This document shows positions 35,498 to 46,110 of a stretch of 64,000 nucleotides of DNA, in pieces. Positions within the stretch are counted from its first letter, which is position 1. Every line of letters starts with the position of its first letter. Source of the DNA: Ursus arctos (Eukaryota; Chordata; Mammalia; Carnivora; Ursidae); NCBI RefSeq assembly GCF_023065955.2, contig NW_026622985.1, positions 69,801,931 to 69,865,930 of the forward strand. The letters run 5' to 3'. Both the position numbers and the translations under genes were made by a program. The notes beneath the pieces were generated by a model. It ran no database searches. It was not told where the DNA came from and saw nothing but the letters and a program-made list of their open reading frames with translations.

Positions 35498-35892
35498 ATA
35501 TTTTCAAGTGTCAAAAATAAGTCTTAAAATATTATTTTAAATGCATACATAATCATTTTTAAGGCACTGTCCCTTTCATCCTATAGGAAAGGTTGTGTTG
35601 TATAAGAATTTTTCTGAAACAAATTATTTCTTATCCTATATGATATTTTCCCTAGCTTGTTTCTAACTTTTCACAGTTTGAATCATGTTATGATGAACCT
35701 ACTGATAATTCTTCTTGGGCAAGGGCTTTATTATTAAAATTTTTTTCCAGCTCTATTGAGATATAATTGATATATAGCATTGTGGAAGTTTAAGGTATAC
35801 AACATATTGATATTCACACACTTATATATTGCAAAATGATTATTACCATAGTGTTAGCTAACACCTCCATCACATCACATAATTACCTTTTC

Positions 35893-36075
35893 TTTTTTTT
35901 TTGAGAGAGAGAGAGAGAGTGTCCGTTAGGTGGGGGAGGGGCTGAGAGAGGGAGAGAGAGAGAGAGAATCCTAAGTGTGGAGCCTGACACAGGGCTTGAT
36001 CTCATGACCTTGAGATCATGACCTGAGCTGAAATCAAGAGTCAGACACTTAATCGACTGAACCACCCATGTGCTC
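35893..36075 (-). mobile_element. SINEC inserted in the L1M relic, minus strand
   Basis: T-run, GAGAGAGAGAGAGAGTGTCC, GATCTCATGACCTTGAGATC and terminal GAACCACCCATGTGCTC. Target duplications ATTACCTTTTC (35882-35892) and ATTACCATTTC (36076-36086) are L1 sequence. Confidence 0.92.
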
Positions 36076-36137
36076 ATTACCATTTCGTTTTTGTAATAAG
36101 AACATTTAAGAACTATTCTCTTAGCAACTTTCAAGCA

Positions 36138-36632
36138 CAGATGGTCCCCAAACTACAATGGGTCAACTTACGCTTTTTCCACTTTACAATAGTGCAAAAG
36201 CAATACACATTCAGTAAAACTGTACTTCAGACTTTGAATTTAGACCTTTTCTTGGGCTAGATATACACAGTACAATACTTTCTGGTGATGCTGGGCAGTG
36301 GCAGTGAGCCACAGCTTCCAGTCAGCCACATGGTTAACAAGGTAAACAACAGACACACTTATGACCATTCTGCATTCATACAACCATTCTGCTTTTCACT
36401 TTCGGTGCAGTATTTAATAAATTACATATGTTATTCAACACTTTCTTACACAATAGGCTTCAGGTTAGCAGATTCTGTCAAATTAATAGGTGAATATAAG
36501 TAGGCTAGGCTATGCTGTGATGTTTGGTAGGTTAGTTTTGTTAAATGCATTTTTGACTTAATGATATTTTCACCTTATGATGAGCTTATTGGTTATTCTT
36601 ACATAAACCCACTGTAAGTTGAGGAAGATCTG
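36138..36632. mobile_element. Tigger-like non-autonomous DNA transposon inside the L1M relic
   Basis: Imperfect terminal inverted repeats: the left end starts CAGATGGTCCCCAAACTACA and the right end, reverse-complemented, starts CAGATCTTCCTCAACTTACA; both continue with GTGGGT/ATGGGT. The dinucleotide CA flanks both ends (36136-36137, 36633-36634), compatible with a mutated TA duplication. About 495 bp with no transposase frame. Confidence 0.72.
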
Positions 36633-37190
36633 CATATGATACAGTTTATTAACTATAATCATTGTGCTGTGCATTATATTTCCAGAACTTACTTATTTTG
36701 TGACTGGAAGTTTGTACCCTTTGACCAACATCTCTCCATCTCTCCCACCCCCAGACCAGGTATCCACCATTCTACTCTCTGTTTGTATGAGTTCAGCTTT
36801 GTTAGGGTCCACATAGAAGTGATATCATGCAATATTTGTTGTTCTCTGTCTGATTTATTTCATTTAACTAATGCCTTCAAGTTTCATCGATGTTGTGGCA
36901 AATGGCAAGATTTAAATATTTTATATATTTTCTCTTGGCTGAGTAATATTCCATTGCATACATTTACCACATCTTCTTTATCCACTCATCCATTTACAGA
37001 GATTTAGGTTATTTCCATATCTTTGTTATTATGAATAATGCTACAATGAACATGAGAGCGTAGATATCTCTTTGAGATCCTGGTTTCATTTCCTTTGGAT
37101 ACATACCCAGGATCATCTGGGAGTTCTATTTTTAATGTTTTGTGGACCTTTCATTACTGTTTTCCATAGTGGATGTACCAATTTAGATTT

Positions 37191-37922
37191 TGGGCCAGAT
37201 TTTTAGAAATGTAGTGAATGTGTCCAAGGATGAAATAGTTTAAGATTCTTAATATATTAAATTCATCAATGTTTTGATCCTTTGGAAATATATTTTATAA
37301 AAGAAAGAAGGATTTAATTAGTAAAACTGGCTAAAACTACTAAGACTTTATTCACCAGTATAATAATGTTTTGAAGACCATTATTTCCAAATAAATGTGG
37401 CTCTTCTATTTTTAAATGGGTGTCCTTTCTTCAGGTGTTAGATGTACCACTTTTTTGAAGCTTCATAAAATTTTTCACTGTTTTTATGCTTTGTGACTCA
37501 GTATTTTTCAGAACACAGTTATTAAAGGGCTTGAAGGGAAAAGACTATTTAAAAAGGTTAAAGAAATAGGTTTATTTTACTAAAAGGAGAAAGAGCCAAT
37601 GTGAATGTTTACATGTATGAGAGGTTATTTTATAGGGAATGAAGGCAGCTCTTGGGAATGAAGGCAGCTCTTTTCTTTTTCCACTGATGTAAAAAATTAA
37701 GTGATAAACTTTCATTTTAAAGTGTGTGTTTGACTTAGAGAAAACATTGACCAGAGAATCTTACCAAAGGAGATTAGAGAATCTCTGTTTTTAGACATTT
37801 TGAAAGAGTAGATAATGATATAGTTTGACTTGGACAGATTTTTGCCTAGCATGCCCTTTCTGAAATACAACCACTGATATCAGCATCATTTATGGTAGAG
37901 AATGGGATAAGCTTACTCTGAA
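37191..37922. other. Intergenic with a 19-bp tandem duplication
   Basis: AT-rich, nothing recognised besides the duplication at 37,635-37,672. Confidence 0.4.
37635..37672. repeat. Exact tandem duplication, 2 x 19 bp
   Basis: GGGAATGAAGGCAGCTCTT is repeated head to tail without a mismatch (37635-37653, 37654-37672). Identity implies a recent event or polymorphism. Confidence 0.95.
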
Positions 37923-38460
37923 TTCATTCAACAAACTTTCATGGGGTCTCACTTGTACCAAGCACTGGGGATTCAACTTCCAGTTCACAGTCTGCATGCA
38001 AACAGACATGCAGATAGACGTCCACACAGAAACTGGAAATGCAATGTGGTAAGTGCTATGCTAGAGAATGAGAATTACTGGTCAGTAGTAATAACCACCT
38101 TTTACTGGGTTCTTTCAGTGTGCCAGGCTCTGTATGCATTATTTTGTTTAGTGCTCACAACTATATGGAATGTATACTATCATTTGTCAGATTTTATTGA
38201 TGAAGAAACTAGACTTGGAAAGGTTAAATAACTTGCCCAAGATTGTACAGACAAAAAAACTGCAGAGATTATTTTTAAATATGGTCTCTCTGGCTGTACA
38301 GCTCAAGTTCTTAAACACTGGGCCAGCAAGTCTGAATCTGAGAGGAGGCAATGTAAGGCTGATGGGTAATTGAAAGGGTTGAAGAAAGCCTTCTGGAGAA
38401 GATGCCATTACACTTAATATTGAATGAGTAGGAGTTAGCTACCTCCATAGGGGTGGTGGC
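37923..38460 (-). mobile_element. L2, minus strand, interrupted by a MIR
   Basis: Left part: ATTCATTCAACAAACTTTCA, CAAGCACTGGGGATTCAACT and TGTGGTAAGTGCTATGCTAG. Right part: GAAAGCCTTCTGGAGAAGAT and TGAATGAGTAGGAGTTAGCT. The halves join in L2 order if 38,080-38,330 is removed. Confidence 0.7.
38080..38330 (-). mobile_element. MIR nested in L2, minus strand
   Basis: TTTCAGTGTGCCAGGCTCTG, TTGATGAAGAAACTAGACTT, GGTTAAATAACTTGCCCAAG and TTAAACACTGGGCCAGC follow the reverse-complemented MIR. Confidence 0.8.
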
Positions 38461-41400
38461 AGTGAAGGGGTGGAAGGTGGAGGGGTGGGAAGTGGACGAT
38501 AGAAGATGGTGGAATGGTGACAGGTGGAGAATGAGAAGTGGAAGAAAGGGAGAATGAAGAGAAGACATGCTTGTCAGACAAAGCAGCTACAGAAGGACTG
38601 GATATTTTAGTTAAAGATTTTGTCATTCTGAAGTCTTCACCAAGTGCTTTTATAATGAAAGCAGGGTTTCTGAAGAGGAGTGCTCAATTTTTAGTAAGAA
38701 AAGGTAAGGAGTCACATTTTCTTTCTTAGTCCAAATAAAAATATTACTTCAGCAGAGGTCTGCATTTCTGTTGCTCTTTGTCTTTGATCAAGACATTTTC
38801 AGCTCCCATTATTTGGCCCTTCTTTCCCTCCAGCTTCCAGCTTTCTTGTAACTAAACCTTCAGTTCTTTCTCCTTTTCTCTGAAAGGAAGCTCTGTCCTT
38901 CCCACGAAACATTCCCCCCTCTATCCCACTGGGACACATAGCCTCATGGCATCTCATATGCTCTATTGTGGTTGATCCTAATTTAAATCCTGAAATCAGT
39001 TATCCTTAGTCTGATATCTGATTTCACTCCATAGCCTCACAGTGTCTATGGCCATGCTTCCTTCAAATATTTGTAGTTACTCTTTTGTGGAAGGGAGAGG
39101 GAGGAGTGAAATTCATAATTCTTTTCTCCTCTCTGGCTTTTTTTGATGTTGCAGGTCTTTTCTGGTTAACTAGTACTCATCCAAGTGGAGCCTTATGCTC
39201 CCTCTGCTGTTTTCTTTCATGCATCCGTCTATCTGATGTCATACATCACTATAAACAAATAACCATGAAGGGATTTGGTATGTATTATTTTTCTGGTTTT
39301 GCTTCTTCTCAGAAAGATAAATTCTATTTAATTTTTCTGATGGATACTTAGATACACCTCTTACATCTCACATAATTGTGTTTCATAATTAATTATGGGA
39401 GCTTTATCAAGATCCAAAAATAACTACTCCCTTTCCTACCTAAATTCAGAACCAGTTGAGAGATAGAGGGTGAGTCAGACCAGCAGTCTCAAAGAAGGTG
39501 GATTTAAGAACTTGGCTTTAGATCTGTAGTCATAAATATCCTCCAACATTTAGACCCTTAATGAGAGCACTGGACCCAGTAGAGTCCAAGGCAGAGCTGG
39601 AGAATTGCAGGCCTTCGCCAGGCCATTCCCACAGGGCTGAGTCTGCCCTGAATTTCTCACCCCTCTGGGAAGGAATGAGTCAGGATGGCTAGAACTGGGA
39701 CTGGCATATTCAAGGAAGTTTCTCTACATGGAAAACAGGAAGCCAAGAGAAAAGGAGATTCCTCCATGATGGGATATGGAAAGAAACCTGATTTATGTTT
39801 GCCTCCTTTGATAACATTAACTTCCATTGCCTTCATATTGGCCTTCTGTGTTTTATTTTACATAGAGAATGGTCTTTTGAGTAACCACTTAGGTAATATT
39901 CTTGAATATAATAATTTAAAACTTTTCCTGCCTTACATTTCTCAAATTGAGGTCCTTTCACTCTCCCCTTAAAGATATATCATTGTTCTATTGTAACTGC
40001 TATCCAGGAAAAATAATTGGTATTTTTACAGCATGGCTTTTAATAATGCTCATATTTTAATATTTACAAAGTGCATTTCCCTGAGTTGATTTTATCAGTG
40101 ACTTTACTTCCAAAATAATTTCCTTTTAGGAAGATATCAGAACAGCATACATAACTGTCCCCAAATCATATCTCGAATATAATCACTTGGGAACATGAGT
40201 CAGAAAAGGTGTGTAACTCACAAAGCTCTGCTAATGAAATAGGTTTCCCAGGGCAAGCAAAAAAACCTTATAGATTGTTTAAAGATTTCAAGAGCTGGGA
40301 CATAGATTTTAAGAATGTCAAACATAGGGCAGGGAGGAGTCCGCTGGGATGTTTTTGTGCATTGTAATTTGTATCTCTCTCTGGCTTTTGAATGACCTCC
40401 TGCATACCCCTACCAAGAGAAAAAAAATTAGAGAGAGAGACACTCTCTTGTAACTGTTCTAATAGGCATCCTTAAAACTGGATACTTGGACTTCCTCCAA
40501 CAGCTGTCTTTAAAATACCCATTGTTGAAGAGGCAAATAGGATGAGTTAATCCATTATGAGAAAGTGAATCCTTTGCTTCCGCCAGATTCAGCTTTACTG
40601 TCATCAGATCTGTCATTTCATTCAATTTTCTTGGCCTCACTGGCTATCACCCCTCTCTCACATCTTTGAAATGCCTTCAACATCCCCTCTGTGTGGTCCG
40701 ATTGCCTCACCTAAATTTGCATTAGGCTGACTCATTCATTCCCCAGCAGGGTTATTTGATGTGCTTTTCCCCTAATGGCATCCATCCTGTAAAGCTGTTA
40801 CCAGCTCTTATCTCAGTAGGATTCAGAATGCTCATTTTGGAAAGACTGCAGGTCTTAATAGATGGTAGAGAATTCAACAAGATGCACACAGAGTTTAAGA
40901 ATTGTTTTTTATAAGACTTGAAGTCCATTTTGCTTATATTAAAATGGTTTTCTACAGAGGGTGAAAAATCCTGCCGGCAATCAGAGGATTGTGTGACATT
41001 CAAGTCTGCCCAGTGTAAGTGGCCAAGCAGAGCAGTCTCTGGTCTACAGATTTGCATTGTTCTGCTAACTTTACTATACTAAAAACACTCAGTTGCTCCC
41101 TTTCACCAGCCTTTAAGGTCACAAGACAGACAGTTCTTTCTTGATTACTCAAACAAATACATGTCTGATTCAGAGTGGGAAACAGAGAGTTGCCAATAGT
41201 CAGCGCTCAGGAAGGGCAAGTCTACTTTCGCTTTTTAAGCCAACCTGATGAATCACCACATCCATGACTAATTGTGGTGTTAAAATGTGCCCAGTAATAT
41301 AGCCTGTTTTTTAGAAAGGAAAATATTAATGGAGACACAAAGAAATATGGAAGAAAACCACACTCTTTTAAATGAATATGTAAATGGCCCAATAATCATA

Positions 41401-41630
41401 ACTGGCTTGATAAACATCTGTATACAGTTTTTCAATTAAGTCTTAGAAAATATGAAATTGGCACTGCTCTTAACCTGGCTTTCCTTACAGGAGTTAACTT
41501 CACAGGCTCAAAAAAAGAAAAATGTCCAAATGTTTTCTAAATTTCATAAGGTTAAGCATGGGCAATGACTTCAAAATATTATGATGCTGAAGATTTTCAT
41601 TTTATAGAAATGATAAAAACAGACTGACTT
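38461..41630. other. Repeat-poor intergenic block
   Basis: About 3.2 kb without confidently recognised repeats. It starts with a G-rich GGTGGAGGGGTGGGAAG-like patch (38,448-38,530). Frames at 39,085-39,351, 39,685-39,972 and 40,752-41,057 show no domain. One of the better candidates for conserved non-coding function here. Confidence 0.4.
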
Positions 41631-41631
41631 T

Positions 41632-41765
41632 TACATATATGTATGTACAAATATATGTAATATAAATATACACATATACATAATACAGATACACATACAT
41701 ACAAATATATGTACACACATATACATATGAGTTATATATATGTCTAATATACACATACATGTAAA
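41632..41765. repeat. ACATAT-rich low-complexity tract
   Basis: Alternating ACATAT, ATATGT and ATACAC units over about 130 bp, irregular. The minus-strand open frame is just Met/Tyr/Ile/Cys repeats of this tract. Confidence 0.85.
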
Positions 41766-41829
41766 TCCGTTTTCTTTGTACAGATATGAATAATATGGTA
41801 ATTTTTTAAAAAACACATAGTTCCTGTAC

Positions 41830-42140
41830 TCAGTTGTCTAGTCTATTGGGGAAGAAAATACATAAACAGAAAACTCTAATACAGTGATAAAAGATCGATA
41901 ATAGCTATACACAGGTTATTGTGGAAATGAGAGAGGAAATCTTAAGGGAGGAGAGCATATCAGAGAAAGTTTTAGGAAAGTGAGAAATGAGCTGATCTTA
42001 AAGGACTTGTAACAGTTAATATCGTAAAAATGAAGGGAGGCAAGGAGCAATGGATGGATGGCATTCCAGGTAGAGGAGATAGCATAAGTCAAAAAAGGCA
42101 ACTAGGAAAGAAACAGGAATGTATAGGGAATGAAAATATT
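41830..42140 (-). mobile_element. L2 fragment, minus strand
   Basis: TCTAGTCTATTGGGGAAGAA, TGAGCTGATCTTAAAGGACT, GGCATTCCAGGTAGAGGAGA and GAATGTATAGGGAATGAAAA keep L2 reverse-complement order. Confidence 0.6.
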
Positions 42141-42691
42141 TTGACTCAAGTAGATCAGGGAGAAGCAAACAAAAGTCTCTGGCCAAGTCCAGCATTTGTT
42201 TTTATATGGCCCATGATCTAAGAGTGCTTTTTTCTTTTTAAAATGGTTTTAAAAAATCTAAACAAGAATATTATTTCATATATTTCACATTAAAATTTTA
42301 TGAAATTCAAATTTCAGTGTACACAAATAAAATTTTATTGAAATACAGACATATCCATTCAGGTATGGTCTATACCTGCTTTCTTGCTACAATGCAGAGT
42401 TGAACAGTTGTGACAGAGACTGAATGTAGTACTCCCCTTGCTTTACAGTGTTATTTGGTGTACTACAAATCACAGGGAGCATTGTTTTGAGTGCCATGCA
42501 TATCACCATATTGCAACATGTTATTTTATTATTATTACTAGTGCATACCTATCATGTTAAAACAAAAAGAGAAAAGTGGACTTCAAATATAGGGCCATGC
42601 TTTTAAGGCACAATGGACTGTGGATTACTTTGTTATTGAGTTATATGGCAAAACATTGTGTTTACAATGCAGTGACACTAAAGCTATGCTA

Positions 42692-42716
42692 ATATCATAT
42701 CATATCATATCATATA
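42692..42716. repeat. (ATATC)n pentanucleotide microsatellite
   Basis: Five near-perfect units inside the hAT relic. It arose after the element decayed, since it interrupts the transposase homology. Confidence 0.9.
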
Positions 42717-44061
42717 AGTTGATATTCCCATATTAAGAACTTCTCACAATATTCTCAACTCATAGGAAAGTATCAGAAAAATTAGAAAACTTAAAATGGA
42801 GTATCTCATCATAACAGAATTCCTACATAAAAATTTAAAAATTGAGAATGAAGTTGCAACCAAATTAAACTTCTGAGCAGCTCATTTGTTGGGAAGCCAT
42901 TTACCATATTTGATTGTAGCAAGTGAAGAAATGTGTCCAGAGAAAATAAACTTGTTCAAAAATATTAGCCTTTCCATGATAATGGTTGCTTGCAAAGTTG
43001 GTCATTAGAAGCAATATCAATAGTCAATTGAAAAAAAAGCAAATAATTTCAAATGGTTTTCTTGGATTTTTGATGACCCAAGAGTTAATCCAGAGTTTGA
43101 AGTGACTAAAGAATTAGCTTCTATGAACTGTTGGCATTGGAACAGGTAGAGATGACAATATTTTCTAAGCAGTTGGGAAAACACTAATTCAATACAACCT
43201 GAAGTTGAATCTGCTAAGATGTGTTATAACTGATAGTAGTAAAAATATATGTGAAGCAGAAAAGGCCTATTTGGATACATTCATAAATCTTATGAAACTG
43301 TGAAGTGTTTACTCATTGTAATATTCATCAGCAAGTACTTCGCAGAAAATAGTTGAATCTACATGCTTCATTGATTGAGTAGTATCAATGGTGAGCTGCA
43401 CTGACTTATTAGACCATTATTCAAATGAATTTTTGTTGAAGTAGAAGCTGAATAACCTGACTTGTCCTACTATACAGAAGTTCAATGGCTTAACAGTGGT
43501 TAATATTTAATTGAAATATTTTGACCTCAGGGCCAAGACTGAGGTATTTCTTAAAAAAAAAAAAAAAGAATCACTCTAAGCCATTATTATTGAACACTAA
43601 ATGGTTTTGAAAATAAGCTTTTGCTGCAGTCTTGAATACATTTCCTAATTAATTTAAATTATAAGGAAAATCAGCACTTATATGTAAAACTCAATGACAA
43701 CTATTGTTATTTGAATCACAAGAAATGTCAAGCTTTCTTATATACTTCTGTTTTGTCAAAAGTTAAAACGAGAAGTGAAATATTCAGTCCAATATAGATT
43801 CACAACAGATAAATGTTCTGACCTCAAACTACATACGGTTCCAGATGTGTTTTTCAGACCTAAATGCAAGCGAGAAGGAAATTTCCATATTTCAAAATCC
43901 ATTTAACTGTGCAATTGAGGAGCTTCTACCTAGCCTTCAGTTAGAAGTGATTAATAGGCAACATAATGACATGTTAAAAAACAAATGTGGAGAAGAATTT
44001 ACTGGAATTCCATAAATGCTTTCCAGACAACAATGATGCTTAATTAAAATTATATGCTCAT

Positions 44062-44242
44062 TGGGGCGCCTGGGTGGCACAGCGGTTAATCGTCTGCCTT
44101 CGGCTCAGGGCGTACGGGATCGAGTCCCACATCAGGCTCTTCCGCTGTGAGCCTGCTTCTTCCTTTCCCACTCCCCCTGCTTGTGTTCCCTCTCTCGCTG
44201 GCTGTCTCTCTCTGTCGAATAAATAAATAAAATCTTTAAAAA
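44062..44242 (+). mobile_element. Young SINEC with internal deletion, inside the hAT relic
   Basis: GGGCGCCTGGGTGGCACAGC head and GGGATCGAGTCCC B-box. Between GGCTCAGGGCGT and ACGGGATCG about 12 bp found in sister copies (GATCCCGGCGTT) are missing. Target duplications AAAATTATATGCTCAT lie at 44046-44061 and 44243-44258, identical. Confidence 0.96.
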
Positions 44243-44655
44243 AAAATTATATGCTCATAGATAGATATCAGCATTTGGCAATACCTATCTGTGTAAAAAG
44301 ACATTTTCAAAGGGAAACACAGGAAGTCTCATTACAGATCAACATTGACAGACGTACTTTTACGATAAATTTTGATGGATAGAGAATACTAACTTTGAAT
44401 CCCCATTAAACAAATGTTATTCATAGGAAAAAATGCCATTATCCTTCTAAGTGGACCAATAGTTCAAAAAATAACTGTACTTCATTATTATCATTGTATT
44501 TTTAGTTCTGCCAATAAAAATTTGTGGAAATTTGTTTTCTCCCTTTTTACATACTTATCTTCACAATATCTTCAATTTTGCCTCTTGGCCCACAAAGCCT
44601 AAAACATTTACTATCTTGCTTTTTTCAGAAAAATTTGGCTGATCCTTACATAGAA

Positions 44656-44879
44656 TACAAAACAATAATCAATGCAAGGCAAAAATTTAGAGTGGCATAT
44701 AAATAATAAATGCAAGATTCAAATGTGTATCTGTCTGAACCCAGGGCCCATGCTTTATATAGTTAAGATTTGTTGTTTTACAAAAGAAAATATAGGCAAT
44801 CATAACATATAAAAATAAAATCATACTCAATACTACTTAGTAGTATTAAAATTTTCAGCATATCATCCTACACTTGTCA
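44656..44879. other. AT-rich intergenic sequence
   Basis: No gene; nothing recognised between the hAT relic and an L1 fragment. Confidence 0.4.
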
Positions 44880-45060
44880 TAGTAACCAAAATCAAAAAGA
44901 CAAGAAATAACAAGTGTTACCAAGGTTGTAGAGAAAAAAGCAACCCTCCTGCACTGTTGGTGGGAATGTAAATTGGTACAGCCACTGTGAAAAACAGTAC
45001 GGAGGTTACTCAAAAAATTAATGATAGAAATACCATATGATGCAATAATTTCAATCTTTT
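44880..45060 (+). mobile_element. L1 ORF2 3' fragment, plus strand
   Basis: AACCAAAATCAAAAAGACAA, CCTGCACTGTTGGTGGGAAT, GTAAATTGGTACAGCCACTG and AATACCATATGATGCAATAA are landmarks of the L1 ORF2 C-terminal region (zinc-knuckle part). Short and non-coding. Confidence 0.8.
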
Positions 45061-45689
45061 TCTTTTCTATGCATATTCACACACTAACCCACTCCCAAAT
45101 TTTTACAAAATTTTCATCTTAATGTATATCATCTTTTTATATCATGGTTTTTAACATTATGCCTTGAACATTTTATGTCATTAAATATTATTTGACAGCA
45201 TTATATATAATTGTTGCATAGTATTTTATCATGCAATAATTCATAAGTGTTTAACCAGTGTCTTAATGCTAATCATTTAGTATGTTTCCGCTTTTTCCTA
45301 TTACAAATACTATTTGATTATTTTTTAGTGCATACACATTTTTGTATATTTGAAGTTACTTCATTGATATAAAATCCTTGAAGAATAGAGAATCAAACTA
45401 TATGATTATTTAGAAGTTCTTTTTACTAATCACCAAAAGTAGCCCTTTTATTGACACCAAATTAGTGTCAGTTTAAAATTCTACTACCAGCATTTAACCA
45501 CATCCTTGTTACTAATATGTACTATTGTTATAAAAGCCTTGCTTAAGAGGCAAAAAAAATCAGATATTACTATTTTGATTTTTATTTCTTATACTCCTTA
45601 TTATGTTAAGGAATTTTTAGGCCATGTATCTTTCTTTCTAAATTTACAGTTAATGTCACTCACCCATCAGGTTATTTATTTGTAAAGCT
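45061..45689. other. Probable very old L1 or unclassified sequence
   Basis: GTTGCATAGTATTTTATCAT (about 45,213) resembles a common L1 phrase, but the rest is too diverged to call. Confidence 0.35.
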
Positions 45690-46110
45690 ATAATTCTTGA
45701 TATAGATGTTTAAATTTTTTCATTTTCAAATTTCCTTCTATTTTTACTTATATATTTTTGACCTTCAAATTTTAAAATTTCATATTGTTAAACTTATTAG
45801 TCTTTTTCTTAATGTATTTTCCTTTGCTTTGGTGCTACACAAACATTTCTTTCCCAAAAGACAAGTATTTATTCCTGATTTCTGCTAGCTTCAATTTTTT
45901 ATTTAACTCCTTAATTTATTTAAGGTTTACTTTTATGAAAACTATTAAGTGTCTGTTACTATTTTTCCAAATAGTTAAGCAAATATCTTATTACCATTTA
46001 TTAAATAATAGTCTTTATTTTATTATTTGAATTGGTAGCTCTGCTGTATACTAAATTCTTCCACCTATTAAGACTTGTTTATGGATTGTTGATTCTACAG
46101 CTTTAATCTG
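45690..46110 (-). mobile_element. Ancient L1 fragment, minus strand
   Basis: TTTTTCCAAATAGTTAAGCA, TACCATTTATTAAATAATAG, GAATTGGTAGCTCTGCTGTA and TATGGATTGTTGATTCTACA match the reverse-complemented 5' area of old L1s. Confidence 0.55.

Larger units (their letters stand above)
35735..37190 (-). mobile_element. L1M relic, minus strand, split twice
   Basis: CCAGCTCTATTGAGATATAA, TTAGCTAACACCTCCATCAC, GGCTGAGTAATATTCCATTG, CATTTCCTTTGGATACATAC and TTTCCATAGTGGATGTACCA are reverse-complement landmarks of an older L1 3' part. A SINE (35,893-36,075) and a DNA transposon (36,138-36,632) interrupt it; the L1 reads on correctly across both. Confidence 0.85.
42160..44655 (+). pseudogene. Decayed hAT (Charlie-like) transposon with transposase relic
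   Basis: The non-coding ends resemble a Charlie element: left AAGTCCAGCATTTGTTTTTA to AATAAAATTTTATTGAAATA and GACAGAGACTGAATG, right CCACAAAGCCTAAAACATTT, ACTATCTTGC and CAGAAAAATTTGGCTGATCC. Between them run traces of a hAT transposase: a BED-finger-like start (about 42,605), the block NLLRCVITDSSKNI (43,208-43,249), IHQQVL shortly after (about 43,326) and a hATC-like end around LTD (about 44,345). Stops and frameshifts are frequent, so it is dead. Family relatives include ZBED and FAM200 genes; a retrocopy of such a gene is the alternative, but the flanking non-coding ends argue for the transposon. A SINE sits at 44,062-44,242. The 8-bp duplication was not located, so ends are approximate. 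Confidence 0.75.

Noticed and set aside
41631..41816. 61-codon Met/Tyr/Ile/Cys frame on the minus strand
   Set aside because: Translation of the ACATAT low-complexity tract.
42692..42716. CRISPR-like short repeats
   Set aside because: A pentanucleotide microsatellite in a eukaryotic genome; no spacers.
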